A model generated the notes under the pieces. It saw only the letters and a list, made by a program, of their open reading frames with translations, made no database searches and was not told the DNA's origin. DNA of 64,000 nt from Catenuloplanes indicus (GTDB taxonomy: Bacteria > Actinomycetota > Actinomycetes > Mycobacteriales > Micromonosporaceae). Positions 52,958 to 64,000 of the stretch are shown here, piece after piece (the first letter of the stretch is position 1; every line of letters begins with the position of its first letter). Position numbers and translations under genes: made by a program. The stretch is taken from contig NZ_JAUSUZ010000001.1 of the NCBI RefSeq assembly GCF_030813715.1, positions 5,270,001 through 5,334,000 of the forward strand. The letters are read 5' to 3'.

Positions 52958-53161
52958 GTGGCACAGGGCACCGTCAAGTGGTTCAACAGCGAAAAGGGCT
53001 ACGGTTTCATCGCGGTTGACGGGGGGCAGGACGTCTTCGTCCACTTCTCCGCGATCGAGATGGACGGCTACAAGGCGTTGGACGACGGGCAGCGCGTGGA
53101 GTTCGAGATCGCGCAGGGTCAGAAGGGACCGCAGGCGGAGAAGGTCCGGGTCATCGCCTGA
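52958..53161 (+). CDS. cspA: Cold-shock protein, CspA family
   Basis: Encodes 67 residues, the standard cold-shock domain. The RNA-binding motifs are KGYGFIAV (RNP-1) and VFVHFSAI (RNP-2), and the protein begins with the family block [16 protein letters not shown]. It binds single-stranded nucleic acid and melts mRNA structure. GAGGAAG about six bases before the GTG is a good ribosome-binding site. Monocistronic, with a terminator ~50 bp downstream. Confidence 0.96.
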   Translation: MAQGTVKWFNSEKGYGFIAVDGGQDVFVHFSAIEMDGYKALDDGQRVEFEIAQGQKGPQAEKVRVIA

Positions 53162-53210
53162 TTCGCCGGTGTCGGTCCGAGGCCGGGCCGATCACTACAT
53201 CTCCCATTCG

Positions 53211-53244
53211 GGGCGTCGCTCCTCACGTCGGTGAGGCGGCGCCC
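53211..53244 (+). terminator. Terminator after cspA
   Basis: GGGCG, CGC and CCTCAC on the left pair with GTGAGG, GGCG and CCC on the right around a GTCG loop, with small bulges. Confidence 0.5.
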
Positions 53245-53647
53245 TGCTCACGTCTAGGGCACGGTTCTGGCCGCGTCAACAAGTAGACGAGTATCGAAGT
53301 ACTAATGGGCTTCGCTAATGTGCCGGTCGAACTGATGTCTGCATCAAGCAGCTATTCCGCCGGCGGTGCGGTTCGGCGGGTTGCCGGTCAATCCGGCGGC
53401 CCTTTCGGTGCGCCTCGTGCGCGGCTTTCACGACCGTCACTACAACTTTGAACGCAGTTGCCCAACGGTCGATCGGGGTGCCGCGCATGGCGCCCGCTCG
53501 CGTCGTCCGGCGTGCATTCCGGTGAACGGGAATCCGCCTTTGCGGAACTCTCGCGGCGATCGCCGGCCGAGCGGGTGCACGGGGGTCGGGGGTCACCCGT
53601 CCGGTCCGCCGGGGGCACGCATCACGCCCGCGGGGCTACCGACCGTG
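53245..53647. other. Non-coding interval between cspA and groEL
   Basis: About 400 bp with no supported gene. Open frames on both strands lack ribosome-binding sites and homology. The right edge adjoins the CIRCE-controlled groEL promoter. Confidence 0.5.
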
Positions 53648-53674
53648 CTTGCACTCGCATGGGCAGAGTGCTAA
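53648..53674 (+). promoter_or_regulatory. CIRCE operator 1, overlapping the groEL promoter
   Basis: CTTGCACTC-N9-GAGTGCTAA; the right arm is the exact HrcA consensus. TTGCAC (53649-53654) and TAAAAA (53672-53677) with a 17-bp spacer form a promoter lying across it. Confidence 0.85.
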
Positions 53675-53682
53675 AAAAGGTT

Positions 53683-55517
<1,835 letters not shown>

Positions 55518-55536
55518 GTCCAGCGCTTTTCCTCGG

Positions 55537-55566
55537 ACGGGCGGGTCGCGACAGCGGCCCGCCCGT
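55537..55566 (+). terminator. Terminator after groEL
   Basis: ACGGGCGGG and CCCGCCCGT are perfect 9-bp arms with a 12-nt loop, followed by a short T-containing tail, 20 bp after the stop codon. Confidence 0.75.
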
Positions 55567-55694
55567 TCTGCTGTTCAGCCTTCACGAGCATCTATTCTGC
55601 GGAAAATGTCCGATTCGCGTGAAAGTCTGGGTTTTCGGGGCTGCGCTCGCGTCCTCCGCGGGGCGGCCCGAGCCGAAACCCGCAAAGGACCGAC

Positions 55695-56528
55695 ATGCGC
55701 AACGCAGGACAGGAACCCACCGCCGACGGCTCGCCGCCCGAGGACGGCAGTACCTACGCCTCCGCAGCGGCGCGCCGTCCGCGCCGGCAGAAGCAGCAGA
55801 TCGTCGCGGGCGCGGCCGGAGTGCTCGCCGTTCTCGGTATCGGCGGCACGATCGTCGCCTCCCAGATCAAGGACCGGCCCACCACCGTGACGACCGCGAA
55901 CGTCGGCGCGCTGCCGCCGCTCGGCACGGACGGCGCCGCGTCGCCGTCACCGCTTCCGGGCGCGTCCGTTCCCGCGGCCGGGCAGTCAGCGGCGGCCGGT
56001 AGCAAGCCGCCCGGGGAGCAGCCGACCACGGGTCAGCCGGCCGCGAAGCCGCCCGCCGGGCAGCCGGGCACCGCGAAGCCGAGTGCCGGGAAGCCGCGTG
56101 CGGGGAACGGGCCGGACGACGAGCGTACGAGCGGCGACGCCGGGCCGGCCGCGGTGCCGGCGCCGAGCCGGACGCTCCGGGCGATGGAGCAGAACAGCAA
56201 GGTCAAGGACTCGGACGTGGACGTGGACGAGACCATGTCCGGCGACCGGCGGAAGCGGATGAAGGTGGCGTCCGCGCGCGCCGACCTCACCGGGTACCGC
56301 GAGCTGTCGCTGATCACGGAGAAGTTCGACCGGGTCGGCGACACCAGGTGCACCAAGACGATCCGGACCAGCCCGGACGTACCACCGCGGGAACGCCCGA
56401 CGCTGCTGCTGTGCTGGCGGATCAGCGCCACGAAGAGCGTCTACACGGTCGCGGTGGACATGGACGGCAAGCCGTCGCGGGCGGAGAGCGTCGCGGCGCT
56501 GGAGAAGCGCTGGAACGAGCTGGGCTGA
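55695..56528 (+). CDS. Single-pass membrane protein with Pro/Ala-rich linker, function unknown
   Basis: Encodes 277 residues. A ~33-residue basic cytosolic N-terminus (ARRPRRQKQQ) precedes one helix (~36-56, IVAGAAGVLAVLGIGGTIVA). A disordered Pro/Ala/Gly region (~80-160) leads to a C-terminal folded domain of ~110 residues with two cysteines (DTRCTKTIRTSPDVPP; LLLCWRISATKSVYTVAVDM). The external domain is not recognised. AAAGGA before the ATG fixes the start. Monocistronic between two terminators. Confidence 0.78.
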   Translation: MRNAGQEPTADGSPPEDGSTYASAAARRPRRQKQQIVAGAAGVLAVLGIGGTIVASQIKDRPTTVTTANVGALPPLGTDGAASPSPLPGASVPAAGQSAAAGSKPPGEQPTTGQPAAKPPAGQPGTAKPSAGKPRAGNGPDDERTSGDAGPAAVPAPSRTLRAMEQNSKVKDSDVDVDETMSGDRRKRMKVASARADLTGYRELSLITEKFDRVGDTRCTKTIRTSPDVPPRERPTLLLCWRISATKSVYTVAVDMDGKPSRAESVAALEKRWNELG

Positions 56529-56544
56529 CCCGCCCCGGTACGAG

Positions 56545-56575
56545 AGAGCCGGCCCGATCGGATCGGGCCGGCTCT
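56545..56575 (+). terminator. Terminator of the preceding plus-strand gene
   Basis: AGAGCCGGCCCGATC and GATCGGGCCGGCTCT form a perfect 15-bp stem, extended by GTACGA/TCGTAC pairs outside and followed by TTT. Confidence 0.88.
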
Positions 56576-56592
56576 TTCGTACCTCCAACGCG

Positions 56593-56621
56593 ACCGCCCG
56601 GGGCCGCAGGCCCCGGGCGGT
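56593..56621 (-). terminator. Terminator of the minus-strand TIG-repeat gene
   Basis: ACCGCCCGGGGCC and GGCCCCGGGCGGT form a perfect 13-bp stem with a 3-nt loop, 27 bp after that gene's stop. Confidence 0.85.
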
Positions 56622-56647
56622 GCGTCATTGCTGACCGTTCAGGCGGA

Positions 56648-58774
56648 TCAGTAGTCCGCCACCGTGAAGGTCGAACCGCTGGTGATCTTCGACTTCGTGA
56701 CGCCGGCGGTCGGCGTGACCGCGCCGGTGTCCACCACCGTGATCGTGTAGGTGCCCTCCGGGACCGGAGTGCCCGCGCTCGCCGGCGTCGCCGCGTTGGT
56801 CAGCGTGTCGGTGAGGTTGAGCGTGCACAGCAGTTCCAGGTCGCTGATCACGAGGACGTTGGTGCACTCCGCGATCTGCGGGACGGTCTTGCCGCCGCTG
56901 CCGTTGTCGGTCGGGTCGTAGGCGGTGGCCGCACCGGCACCGCTGCGGACCAGGTAGACGTGAGCGTCGGCGTTGTTGCCGGGCACGGTCGGGCTGGCGA
57001 ACCCGATCGTCTCGAAGCCGGCGCCGAGCACGTCCAGCGTGACGCTGGCGGAGCCGGCCGGTGCGGTGTTCGGCATGACGGTGATGCCGAACGAGTAGTC
57101 GTAGGCGGAGGCGAGCGTCTTCGAGCCCGCCTCGGTCCGGACCGTGAGGCCCAGGCCGGTTCCGGAGCTGCGCGGCGTCGTGGTGCCGGTGAAGGTGAGA
57201 CCGTTCGGCGCCACCACGATGTTGTTGATCGCGGCGCCGCCGATGGACGCGGTCATGCCCGGGGTGAAGCCGGTGCCGGTGACGAGCACCGAGCTACCGC
57301 CCTGGGCCGGGCCGCTGCCCGGCGAGATCGCGGTGACCGTGAGGACCGCACCGACCTTGTAGACCGCGGTGCCGACCAGCGGACCGCTGGACGCGTCGGA
57401 GTAGATGCAGGTGTTCCAGGACGTGGTGGACGTGGCGCCCGGCGTGTGGACCACCGTGGTCGGCACCGTGATCGCGGCCTTGTTGTTCGAGATCCGGATG
57501 ACGCTGCTGGCGGCGAAGTTGGTGCCGCTGGTCGCGTACGTCGTCGGGCAGGCGCTCTTGGTGAACGTCACGCCCGGGGACGTGACACCGAGCAGGAAGT
57601 TGCTGGTGCCGGTCGAGGTCGCGGTGATCGTGGTGGCGGTCGCGGTGGAGCCGGAGTCCGGGCTCAGCACGATGGACGGCAGCGTCGGCACGTAGGTCGC
57701 GTTACCGGCGGCGATCTGCCCGCTGGAGCTGCTGCTGCCGTTGTAGAAGCAGACGTTGAAGCCGTTCGGGGCCAGCACGCCGCTCGGCACCGTGATGGTG
57801 GCGACGTCGTCCGTGTTGGTCACCGTGGCCACCGTGCCGGCCGTCGGCGTGCCGTACGTCGTCGGGCACGGGCTCGCGTCGTTCACGAACACCACGGACG
57901 GCGTGATGCCGGTGAACGCACCGGACAGCGTGGCCGTGATCGTGTTGCCGCCACCGTTCTTGCCGGTCGACGAGCTCAGGATCGCCTGCGGGAACGCCGG
58001 CTGGTACGTGGCGGTCGCGGAGGCGAGCAGCAGGCTGGTGCCGGCGGTGCTGCCGTTGTAGAGGCAGACCCGGTAGGGGCCGCCCGCCGCGGTGGCGGTC
58101 GCCGGGACCGTGATGGTCGCCTGGTCGGCGGTGTTCTTCACGGTGGACGTCGCGGCGAAGCTGGTGCCGCTGGTCGCGTACGTACCCGAGCAGGCGCCGC
58201 TGGTGAACGTGGCCGCGACGGTGGCGCCGGTGCCGACCACGCCGGTGCCGCTGATCGTGATGGTGTTGCCGCCGGAGGTCGGCCCCGTGGTCGCGGACAG
58301 CGTGCCGGACGTGAAGGTCCGGAACGCGGTGGTCGCGGTGGACGCGTTGCCGATGAGCGGTGCGGTGGTGCCGGGAGTGCCGGTGGTGACGCCGTAGATG
58401 CAGACTCGGTAGGTCGCGGGGGCCGTGCCGAGGGGGTTCGGGGTGGTGAACGTGACGGCGTTGGCCGAGTCACGCGTGACGCCGGTCGCCGCGATGCTGG
58501 TCGCGCTCGGGCTGCCGTTCGTGGTCGGGCAGGTCGTAGCCGTGACGAAGCGAACGTCGATCATGGCCGACGTGGTGCTGTCGGTCGCCAGGCCGGTGCC
58601 GGTGGCGGTGATCGTCGTGGCGGCGTTGACCGGCCCCGCGTTCGGCGACAGCGTGACGGCGATGTTGGCCGCGAACGCGGGTGGGGCCGCGGCGAACAGG
58701 ACGGCGGAGACCGCACCTGTCGCGATGCCGGCTCGGAGCAGCCGGCGGCCGATAGTTGGCTGGGACTTGCGCAT
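56648..58774 (-). CDS. Secreted multi-repeat IPT/TIG-domain surface protein
   Basis: Encodes 708 residues. The signal peptide is RLLRAGIATGAVSAVLFAAA, cleaved near AFA-ANI. It is built of about five Ig-like IPT/TIG modules with openings such as LSATTGPTSGGNTITISGTG and LTVTAISPGSGPAQGGSSVL. The first four modules each have a cysteine pair (CPTT or CSGTY, then CIYG, CLYNG, CFYNG or CIYSD), likely an intradomain disulfide. The protein has no anchor motif, so it is probably released or wall-associated; an adhesive or substrate-binding role is inferred. AGGAGG lies 8 bp before the ATG. Confidence 0.85.
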   Translation of the reverse strand: MRKSQPTIGRRLLRAGIATGAVSAVLFAAAPPAFAANIAVTLSPNAGPVNAATTITATGTGLATDSTTSAMIDVRFVTATTCPTTNGSPSATSIAATGVTRDSANAVTFTTPNPLGTAPATYRVCIYGVTTGTPGTTAPLIGNASTATTAFRTFTSGTLSATTGPTSGGNTITISGTGVVGTGATVAATFTSGACSGTYATSGTSFAATSTVKNTADQATITVPATATAAGGPYRVCLYNGSTAGTSLLLASATATYQPAFPQAILSSSTGKNGGGNTITATLSGAFTGITPSVVFVNDASPCPTTYGTPTAGTVATVTNTDDVATITVPSGVLAPNGFNVCFYNGSSSSSGQIAAGNATYVPTLPSIVLSPDSGSTATATTITATSTGTSNFLLGVTSPGVTFTKSACPTTYATSGTNFAASSVIRISNNKAAITVPTTVVHTPGATSTTSWNTCIYSDASSGPLVGTAVYKVGAVLTVTAISPGSGPAQGGSSVLVTGTGFTPGMTASIGGAAINNIVVAPNGLTFTGTTTPRSSGTGLGLTVRTEAGSKTLASAYDYSFGITVMPNTAPAGSASVTLDVLGAGFETIGFASPTVPGNNADAHVYLVRSGAGAATAYDPTDNGSGGKTVPQIAECTNVLVISDLELLCTLNLTDTLTNAATPASAGTPVPEGTYTITVVDTGAVTPTAGVTKSKITSGSTFTVADY

Positions 58775-59026
58775 GCGTGGGTCCTCCTACGGTCATTACG
58801 AACCGCATAGTTCGGCTGTGGTCCTGGCCCGCGCGTGTCCTGTGTCGGGCCGTCCGAAATAGCGCTGTGTCGCAGCGCAGCCGTGTACTTTGGGTGATCA
58901 GAAGATAACTGAACGCGACCCTCCGTGGTCTGAAGTCACCAACTTTGCGGCCATATATCGGCGTAAGACGGGCGAAGAGGGGTAGCCGACCGGGGCGCCG
59001 GGACTGGACGCCTCGCCGGACGGCGC

Positions 59027-59032
59027 TAGTCT
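59027..59032 (+). promoter_or_regulatory. -10 element (TAGTCT) of leaderless pentapeptide gene
   Basis: TAGTCT ends 7 bp before the GTG start; no Shine-Dalgarno sequence lies between. Confidence 0.55.
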
Positions 59033-59039
59033 CGGTCGG

Positions 59040-59729
59040 GTGGAGATCGACGTCGAGCACGGCGGCCAGGGCGTCGTCGCGCCCGGCATCGACCCGCGTG
59101 ATCTCGACCCGGTGTCCGAGCCGCCGCTGGAGGATCTGACCGACGCGTTCGTGGCGAACGCGGACTGGGCCGGGCTGGAACTGGCCGGCATCCGGCTCAC
59201 CCGCTGCTATCTCACCGACGTCGAGCTGCTCGAGGCGGACTGGCGCAACGTGCGCCTCTCCCAGTGCGTGCTCGACCGGGTGGACCTCTCCAGTGCGTAC
59301 CTGCGCGGCCTGACGATTGACCGCTGCGAGCTGATCGGCTGCCGGCTCACCGGCGCGCAGCTGTTCGACGCCACGCTGCGCGACGTGACGTTCGAGGACT
59401 GCCGGCTGGACTTCGCTGTCTGGGAGGCGGTCACCGCGAACGGGCCGGTCGCCTGGGTCGGGTCCAACCTGAGCAAGGCGTCGCTGACCCGCTGCCGGCT
59501 GACCACCGCCACGTTCACCGACTGCCGGCTGACCGACCTCGAGCTGGCCGACTGTGACCTGGAGGGCGCGGACCTGCGCGGCAACGACCTCTCCCGGATC
59601 AACGGCGTGCCCAGCCTGTACGGCGCGCGGATCGCCGGCGCGCAACTGGCCGACATCGCGCAACTCGCGGTACGGGACCTGAACCTCCAGGTCGGCGACG
59701 ACGACCTCAGCTACCGCGCGGCGCAGTGA
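59040..59729 (+). CDS. Pentapeptide-repeat protein
   Basis: Encodes 229 residues, mainly degenerate pentapeptide repeats of the A(D/N)LXX type: ADWAGLELAGIRL, SSAYLRGLTIDRC, ADLRGNDLSRINGVP. These fold as a right-handed quadrilateral beta-helix resembling B-DNA in gyrase-protecting proteins, but the family is functionally mixed. Cysteine recurs unusually often at repeat corners (LSQC, IDRC, IGCRL, EDCRL, TRCRL, TDCRL, ADCDL). GTG start from the leaderless signal. Its 3' end overlaps the convergent gene by 23 bp. A gyrase role is not supported here. Confidence 0.85.
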   Translation: MEIDVEHGGQGVVAPGIDPRDLDPVSEPPLEDLTDAFVANADWAGLELAGIRLTRCYLTDVELLEADWRNVRLSQCVLDRVDLSSAYLRGLTIDRCELIGCRLTGAQLFDATLRDVTFEDCRLDFAVWEAVTANGPVAWVGSNLSKASLTRCRLTTATFTDCRLTDLELADCDLEGADLRGNDLSRINGVPSLYGARIAGAQLADIAQLAVRDLNLQVGDDDLSYRAAQ

Positions 59730-60411
59730 AGCTGGGCGTGACGGCCGCTTCCGGCCGGTGGAAGTCGAAGACCGGGTGCCGGGCGTAGTCCACCGCGCGG
59801 TCGATGCAGTCGGTCAGATCGTCGATCTCCACGAACCACGGCGCCTGCACCGTGTGCACCTCCCACGGCGTGCCCTGCACCGCGCAGAGCAGCATCCAGC
59901 CGGGCGGGCGCAGGCAGTGGCCGACCGAGTGCTCGTAGTGCACCTCGGTCAGGTGCCGGTCCAGCTCCGCGTGGTGCTCCGGCCAGAACGAGGTCGCGAA
60001 GACCGCACCCCAGTCACTGCCGGTGTACGCGGACGCGCCCTCCCGTCCGAAGATCCGGATACCGTGCTCGCCCGCGCCGGCGATCGTCCGGATCGCCTCG
60101 GCCGAGAAGTAGACGTCGCCGAGCAGCAGCACCGTGCGGTCGTCGGTGGCCCACAGGTCACGGGTGGACGCGTACTCGCTCGGGTAGTCGCCGGCGCGCA
60201 CGTGCCGGGTGATGCCGGGCAGCGCCGAGAGCACGTCGTAGCGCGGGTCGTCAGGCAGCGTGACGTGCACGTCGTCGCTGATCGAGCGCGCCTGGCCGAT
60301 GGTGTGGGCGAGCAACGGCGCACCGTCCAGCGGCGCGAGCTGCTTGGGCACACCGAGATGGTTCGCCCACTTCGGGTCGTCCCCGTCGGACGCCGCGATG
60401 ATCACCCGCAC
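59707..60411 (-). CDS. Nucleotidyltransferase-like (MobA/GT-A fold) protein
   Basis: Encodes 234 residues with a GT-A fold NTP-transferase start: VIIAASDGDDPKWANHLGVP, KQLAPLDGAPLLAHTIGQ. The G-G-x-x-x-R loop typical of uridylyl- and guanylyltransferases is altered (ASDGDDPKW), so catalysis is uncertain. Later blocks (VLLLGDVYFSAEAIRTI; WFVEIDDLTDCIDRAV) fit a sugar-nucleotide-like acceptor domain, with LLLGDVYF as a candidate metal-binding Asp. The family of unknown proteins is seen in actinobacteria; the substrate cannot be stated. GTG start with GGGGGTG five bases upstream. Confidence 0.65.
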   Translation of the reverse strand: MRVIIAASDGDDPKWANHLGVPKQLAPLDGAPLLAHTIGQARSISDDVHVTLPDDPRYDVLSALPGITRHVRAGDYPSEYASTRDLWATDDRTVLLLGDVYFSAEAIRTIAGAGEHGIRIFGREGASAYTGSDWGAVFATSFWPEHHAELDRHLTEVHYEHSVGHCLRPPGWMLLCAVQGTPWEVHTVQAPWFVEIDDLTDCIDRAVDYARHPVFDFHRPEAAVTPSFTAPRGS

Positions 60412-60557
60412 CGCACACCCCCAGTCTCATCACGAACACGCAGACCGGGGGTACGGTCAGATTATCCCTAAAAGGGCAAAGCCGTTCGCGGTACCGGAAG
60501 AAGACCCGTGCGATCAGCTGCGGCACGCCGTCGCCGGCCGGCGCGCATCCCTCGACG

Positions 60558-63029
<2,472 letters not shown>

Positions 63030-63036
63030 GATCCGC

Positions 63037-63074
63037 ACAGTACGGCTACAGCGTCACGAGAGGGGAGTTACGGT
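63037..63074. promoter_or_regulatory. Divergent leaderless promoters (TACTGT minus, TACGGT plus)
   Basis: TACTGT (63037-63042, minus strand) and TACGGT (63069-63074, plus strand) each end exactly 7 bp before the ATG of the membrane subtilase and the GTG of glpD. The two -10 elements are only 26 bp apart. Confidence 0.6.
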
Positions 63075-63081
63075 GGGACAC

Positions 63082-64000
63082 GTGCGTGACCCAGCCGTGT
63101 CTCGATACACCGCCGGCCAGCTCTCCCCGCTGCGCCGCGCCGCCGACCTCCGCCGCCTGCGCAGCGAGCGCTTCGACGTGCTCGTGATCGGCGGCGGCGT
63201 CACCGGCGCCGGCGCCGCGCTGGACGCCGCCTCCCGAGGCCTCAAGGTGGCCCTGGTCGAGGCGCGTGACCTGGCCGCCGGCACGTCCAGCCGCTCCTCC
63301 AAGCTGATCCACGGTGGCCTGCGCTACCTGGAGCAGCTGGAACTGCATCTGGTGCACGAGGCGCTGACCGAGCGCGGCCTGCTCGCCACCCGGATCGCAC
63401 CGCACCTGGTGCGCCCGGTGCCGATCCTGGTGCCGCTGGAGGGCCGCGAGGGTCCGCGCGAGTGGCCGGTGCGCGCGTTCCGCCGGGCCTACTACGGAGC
63501 CGGCGTCGCGGCGTACGACGTGTTCGCCGGCCTGTTCGGCGGCGGCCGCGGCATGCCGCTGCACCGGCACCTCACCCGCACCGGCGCGCGGGAGATCTTC
63601 CCCAGCCTCCGGCCCGACGTGCTGACCGGCGCGATCCGCTACTACGACGGCCAGGTCGACGACGCGCGCCTGGTGGTCAACACCGCCCGTACCGCGGCCA
63701 GCCTCGGCGCGGCCGTGGTCACCAGCGCCCGGGTCACCGGCCTGCTCCGCCAGGCCCGCGAGGTCACCGGCGTGCGCATCCGCGACATGGAGGCGCCGGC
63801 CGGCTCGCCGGACGCGGAGTTCGAGGTCAAGGCGCGCACGGTGATCGCGGCCACCGGCGTGTGGAGCGACGACATCACGCGAATGCTGCGTGAGGTCGGC
63901 GTCCGGCCGGGGCTGCGGGTGCGCGCGTCCAAGGGCGTGCACCTGGTGGTGCCGCGCTCCGCGATCACCGGCGAGGCCGGGCTCATCCTGCGTACCGCGA
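63082..64000 (+). CDS. glpD: Glycerol-3-phosphate dehydrogenase GlpD, 3'-truncated by window end
   Basis: FAD-dependent enzyme oxidising glycerol-3-phosphate to DHAP and passing electrons to quinones at the membrane. The visible 306 residues have the dinucleotide-binding DVLVIGGGVTGAGAALDAAS, the GlpD block GTSSRSSKLIHGGLRYLEQ and later domain segments (IRYYDGQVDDARLVVNTARTA; VIAATGVWSDDI). The GTG start, supported by the TACGGT signal, gives VRDPAVSRYTAGQLSPLRRA. The frame runs off the window end and the C-terminal half is missing. Not linked to other glycerol genes within the window. Confidence 0.92.
   Translation, partial: MRDPAVSRYTAGQLSPLRRAADLRRLRSERFDVLVIGGGVTGAGAALDAASRGLKVALVEARDLAAGTSSRSSKLIHGGLRYLEQLELHLVHEALTERGLLATRIAPHLVRPVPILVPLEGREGPREWPVRAFRRAYYGAGVAAYDVFAGLFGGGRGMPLHRHLTRTGAREIFPSLRPDVLTGAIRYYDGQVDDARLVVNTARTAASLGAAVVTSARVTGLLRQAREVTGVRIRDMEAPAGSPDAEFEVKARTVIAATGVWSDDITRMLREVGVRPGLRVRASKGVHLVVPRSAITGEAGLILRTA

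Overview
The window is about 72% G+C chromosomal DNA from an actinobacterium. Several features fit the Micromonosporaceae (an Actinoplanes- or Catenuloplanes-like organism): a cvn-type 'conservon', an MsiK-type shared sugar-transport ATPase, a bacterial CDC48 homologue, HrcA/CIRCE control of groEL, and many apparently leaderless genes. The genus is inferred from gene content and codon bias, not proven. No phage, insertion sequence, integrase or CRISPR array was recognised.

Layout. 1-3.9 kb: the end of rlmB and a membrane-anchored Hsp70-like protein. 3.9-17.7 kb: a pectin/hexuronate locus. On the minus strand lie a LacI regulator, a sugar-binding lipoprotein, two permeases and a YesL-like membrane protein. 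Divergently lie uxaC, an enolase-superfamily acid-sugar dehydratase, a fructuronate/mannitol-type reductase, a Gfo/Idh oxidoreductase and two secreted pectate lyases. The transporter lacks its own ATPase; msiK/ugpC at 18.2-19.2 kb probably supplies it. 19.5 kb: tRNA-Thr(TGT). 19.7-31.9 kb: mixed genes, including a stand-alone Tat-signal micro-ORF, an orphan histidine kinase, two secreted proteases, a two-RCK ion-channel-like protein, a DUF4032 protein and a PAP2 phosphatase. 31.9-32.9 kb: a gene-free, repeat-rich kilobase. 32.9-37.7 kb: a LysE exporter and an amino-sugar operon (SIS protein, ROK kinase, NagA) with a divergent DeoR regulator. 38.1-44.2 kb: a CDC48-like AAA+ ATPase divergent from an unusual hydrolase-ABC ATPase fusion and its permease. 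44.3-48.0 kb: a complete four-gene conservon. 48.1-49.5 kb: a SAM-I riboswitch and thrC. 49.6-52.7 kb: a candidate structured RNA, acetyltransferases and small secreted or membrane proteins. 53-55.5 kb: cspA and groEL with two CIRCE operators. 55.7-64 kb: cell-surface proteins, a pentapeptide-repeat protein, a nucleotidyltransferase-like protein, a polytopic membrane subtilase and the start of glpD.

Cross-cutting signals. (1) At least nine genes have a TAnnnT hexamer, or a close relative, ending 6-7 nt before the start codon and no Shine-Dalgarno sequence, the expected architecture of leaderless mRNAs. (2) A GC-rich intergenic repeat with core CCCGCGGGAGCATGCGG occurs four times, three of them between convergent genes. 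(3) A 232-bp doubly palindromic element sits in the gene-free kilobase.

The most notable candidates for new biology are three. The thrC riboswitch geometry predicts SAM-dependent activation rather than repression. A structured RNA candidate lies upstream of the acetyltransferase at 49.76 kb. A predicted extracytoplasmic alpha/beta-hydrolase is fused through a membrane helix to an ABC ATPase.
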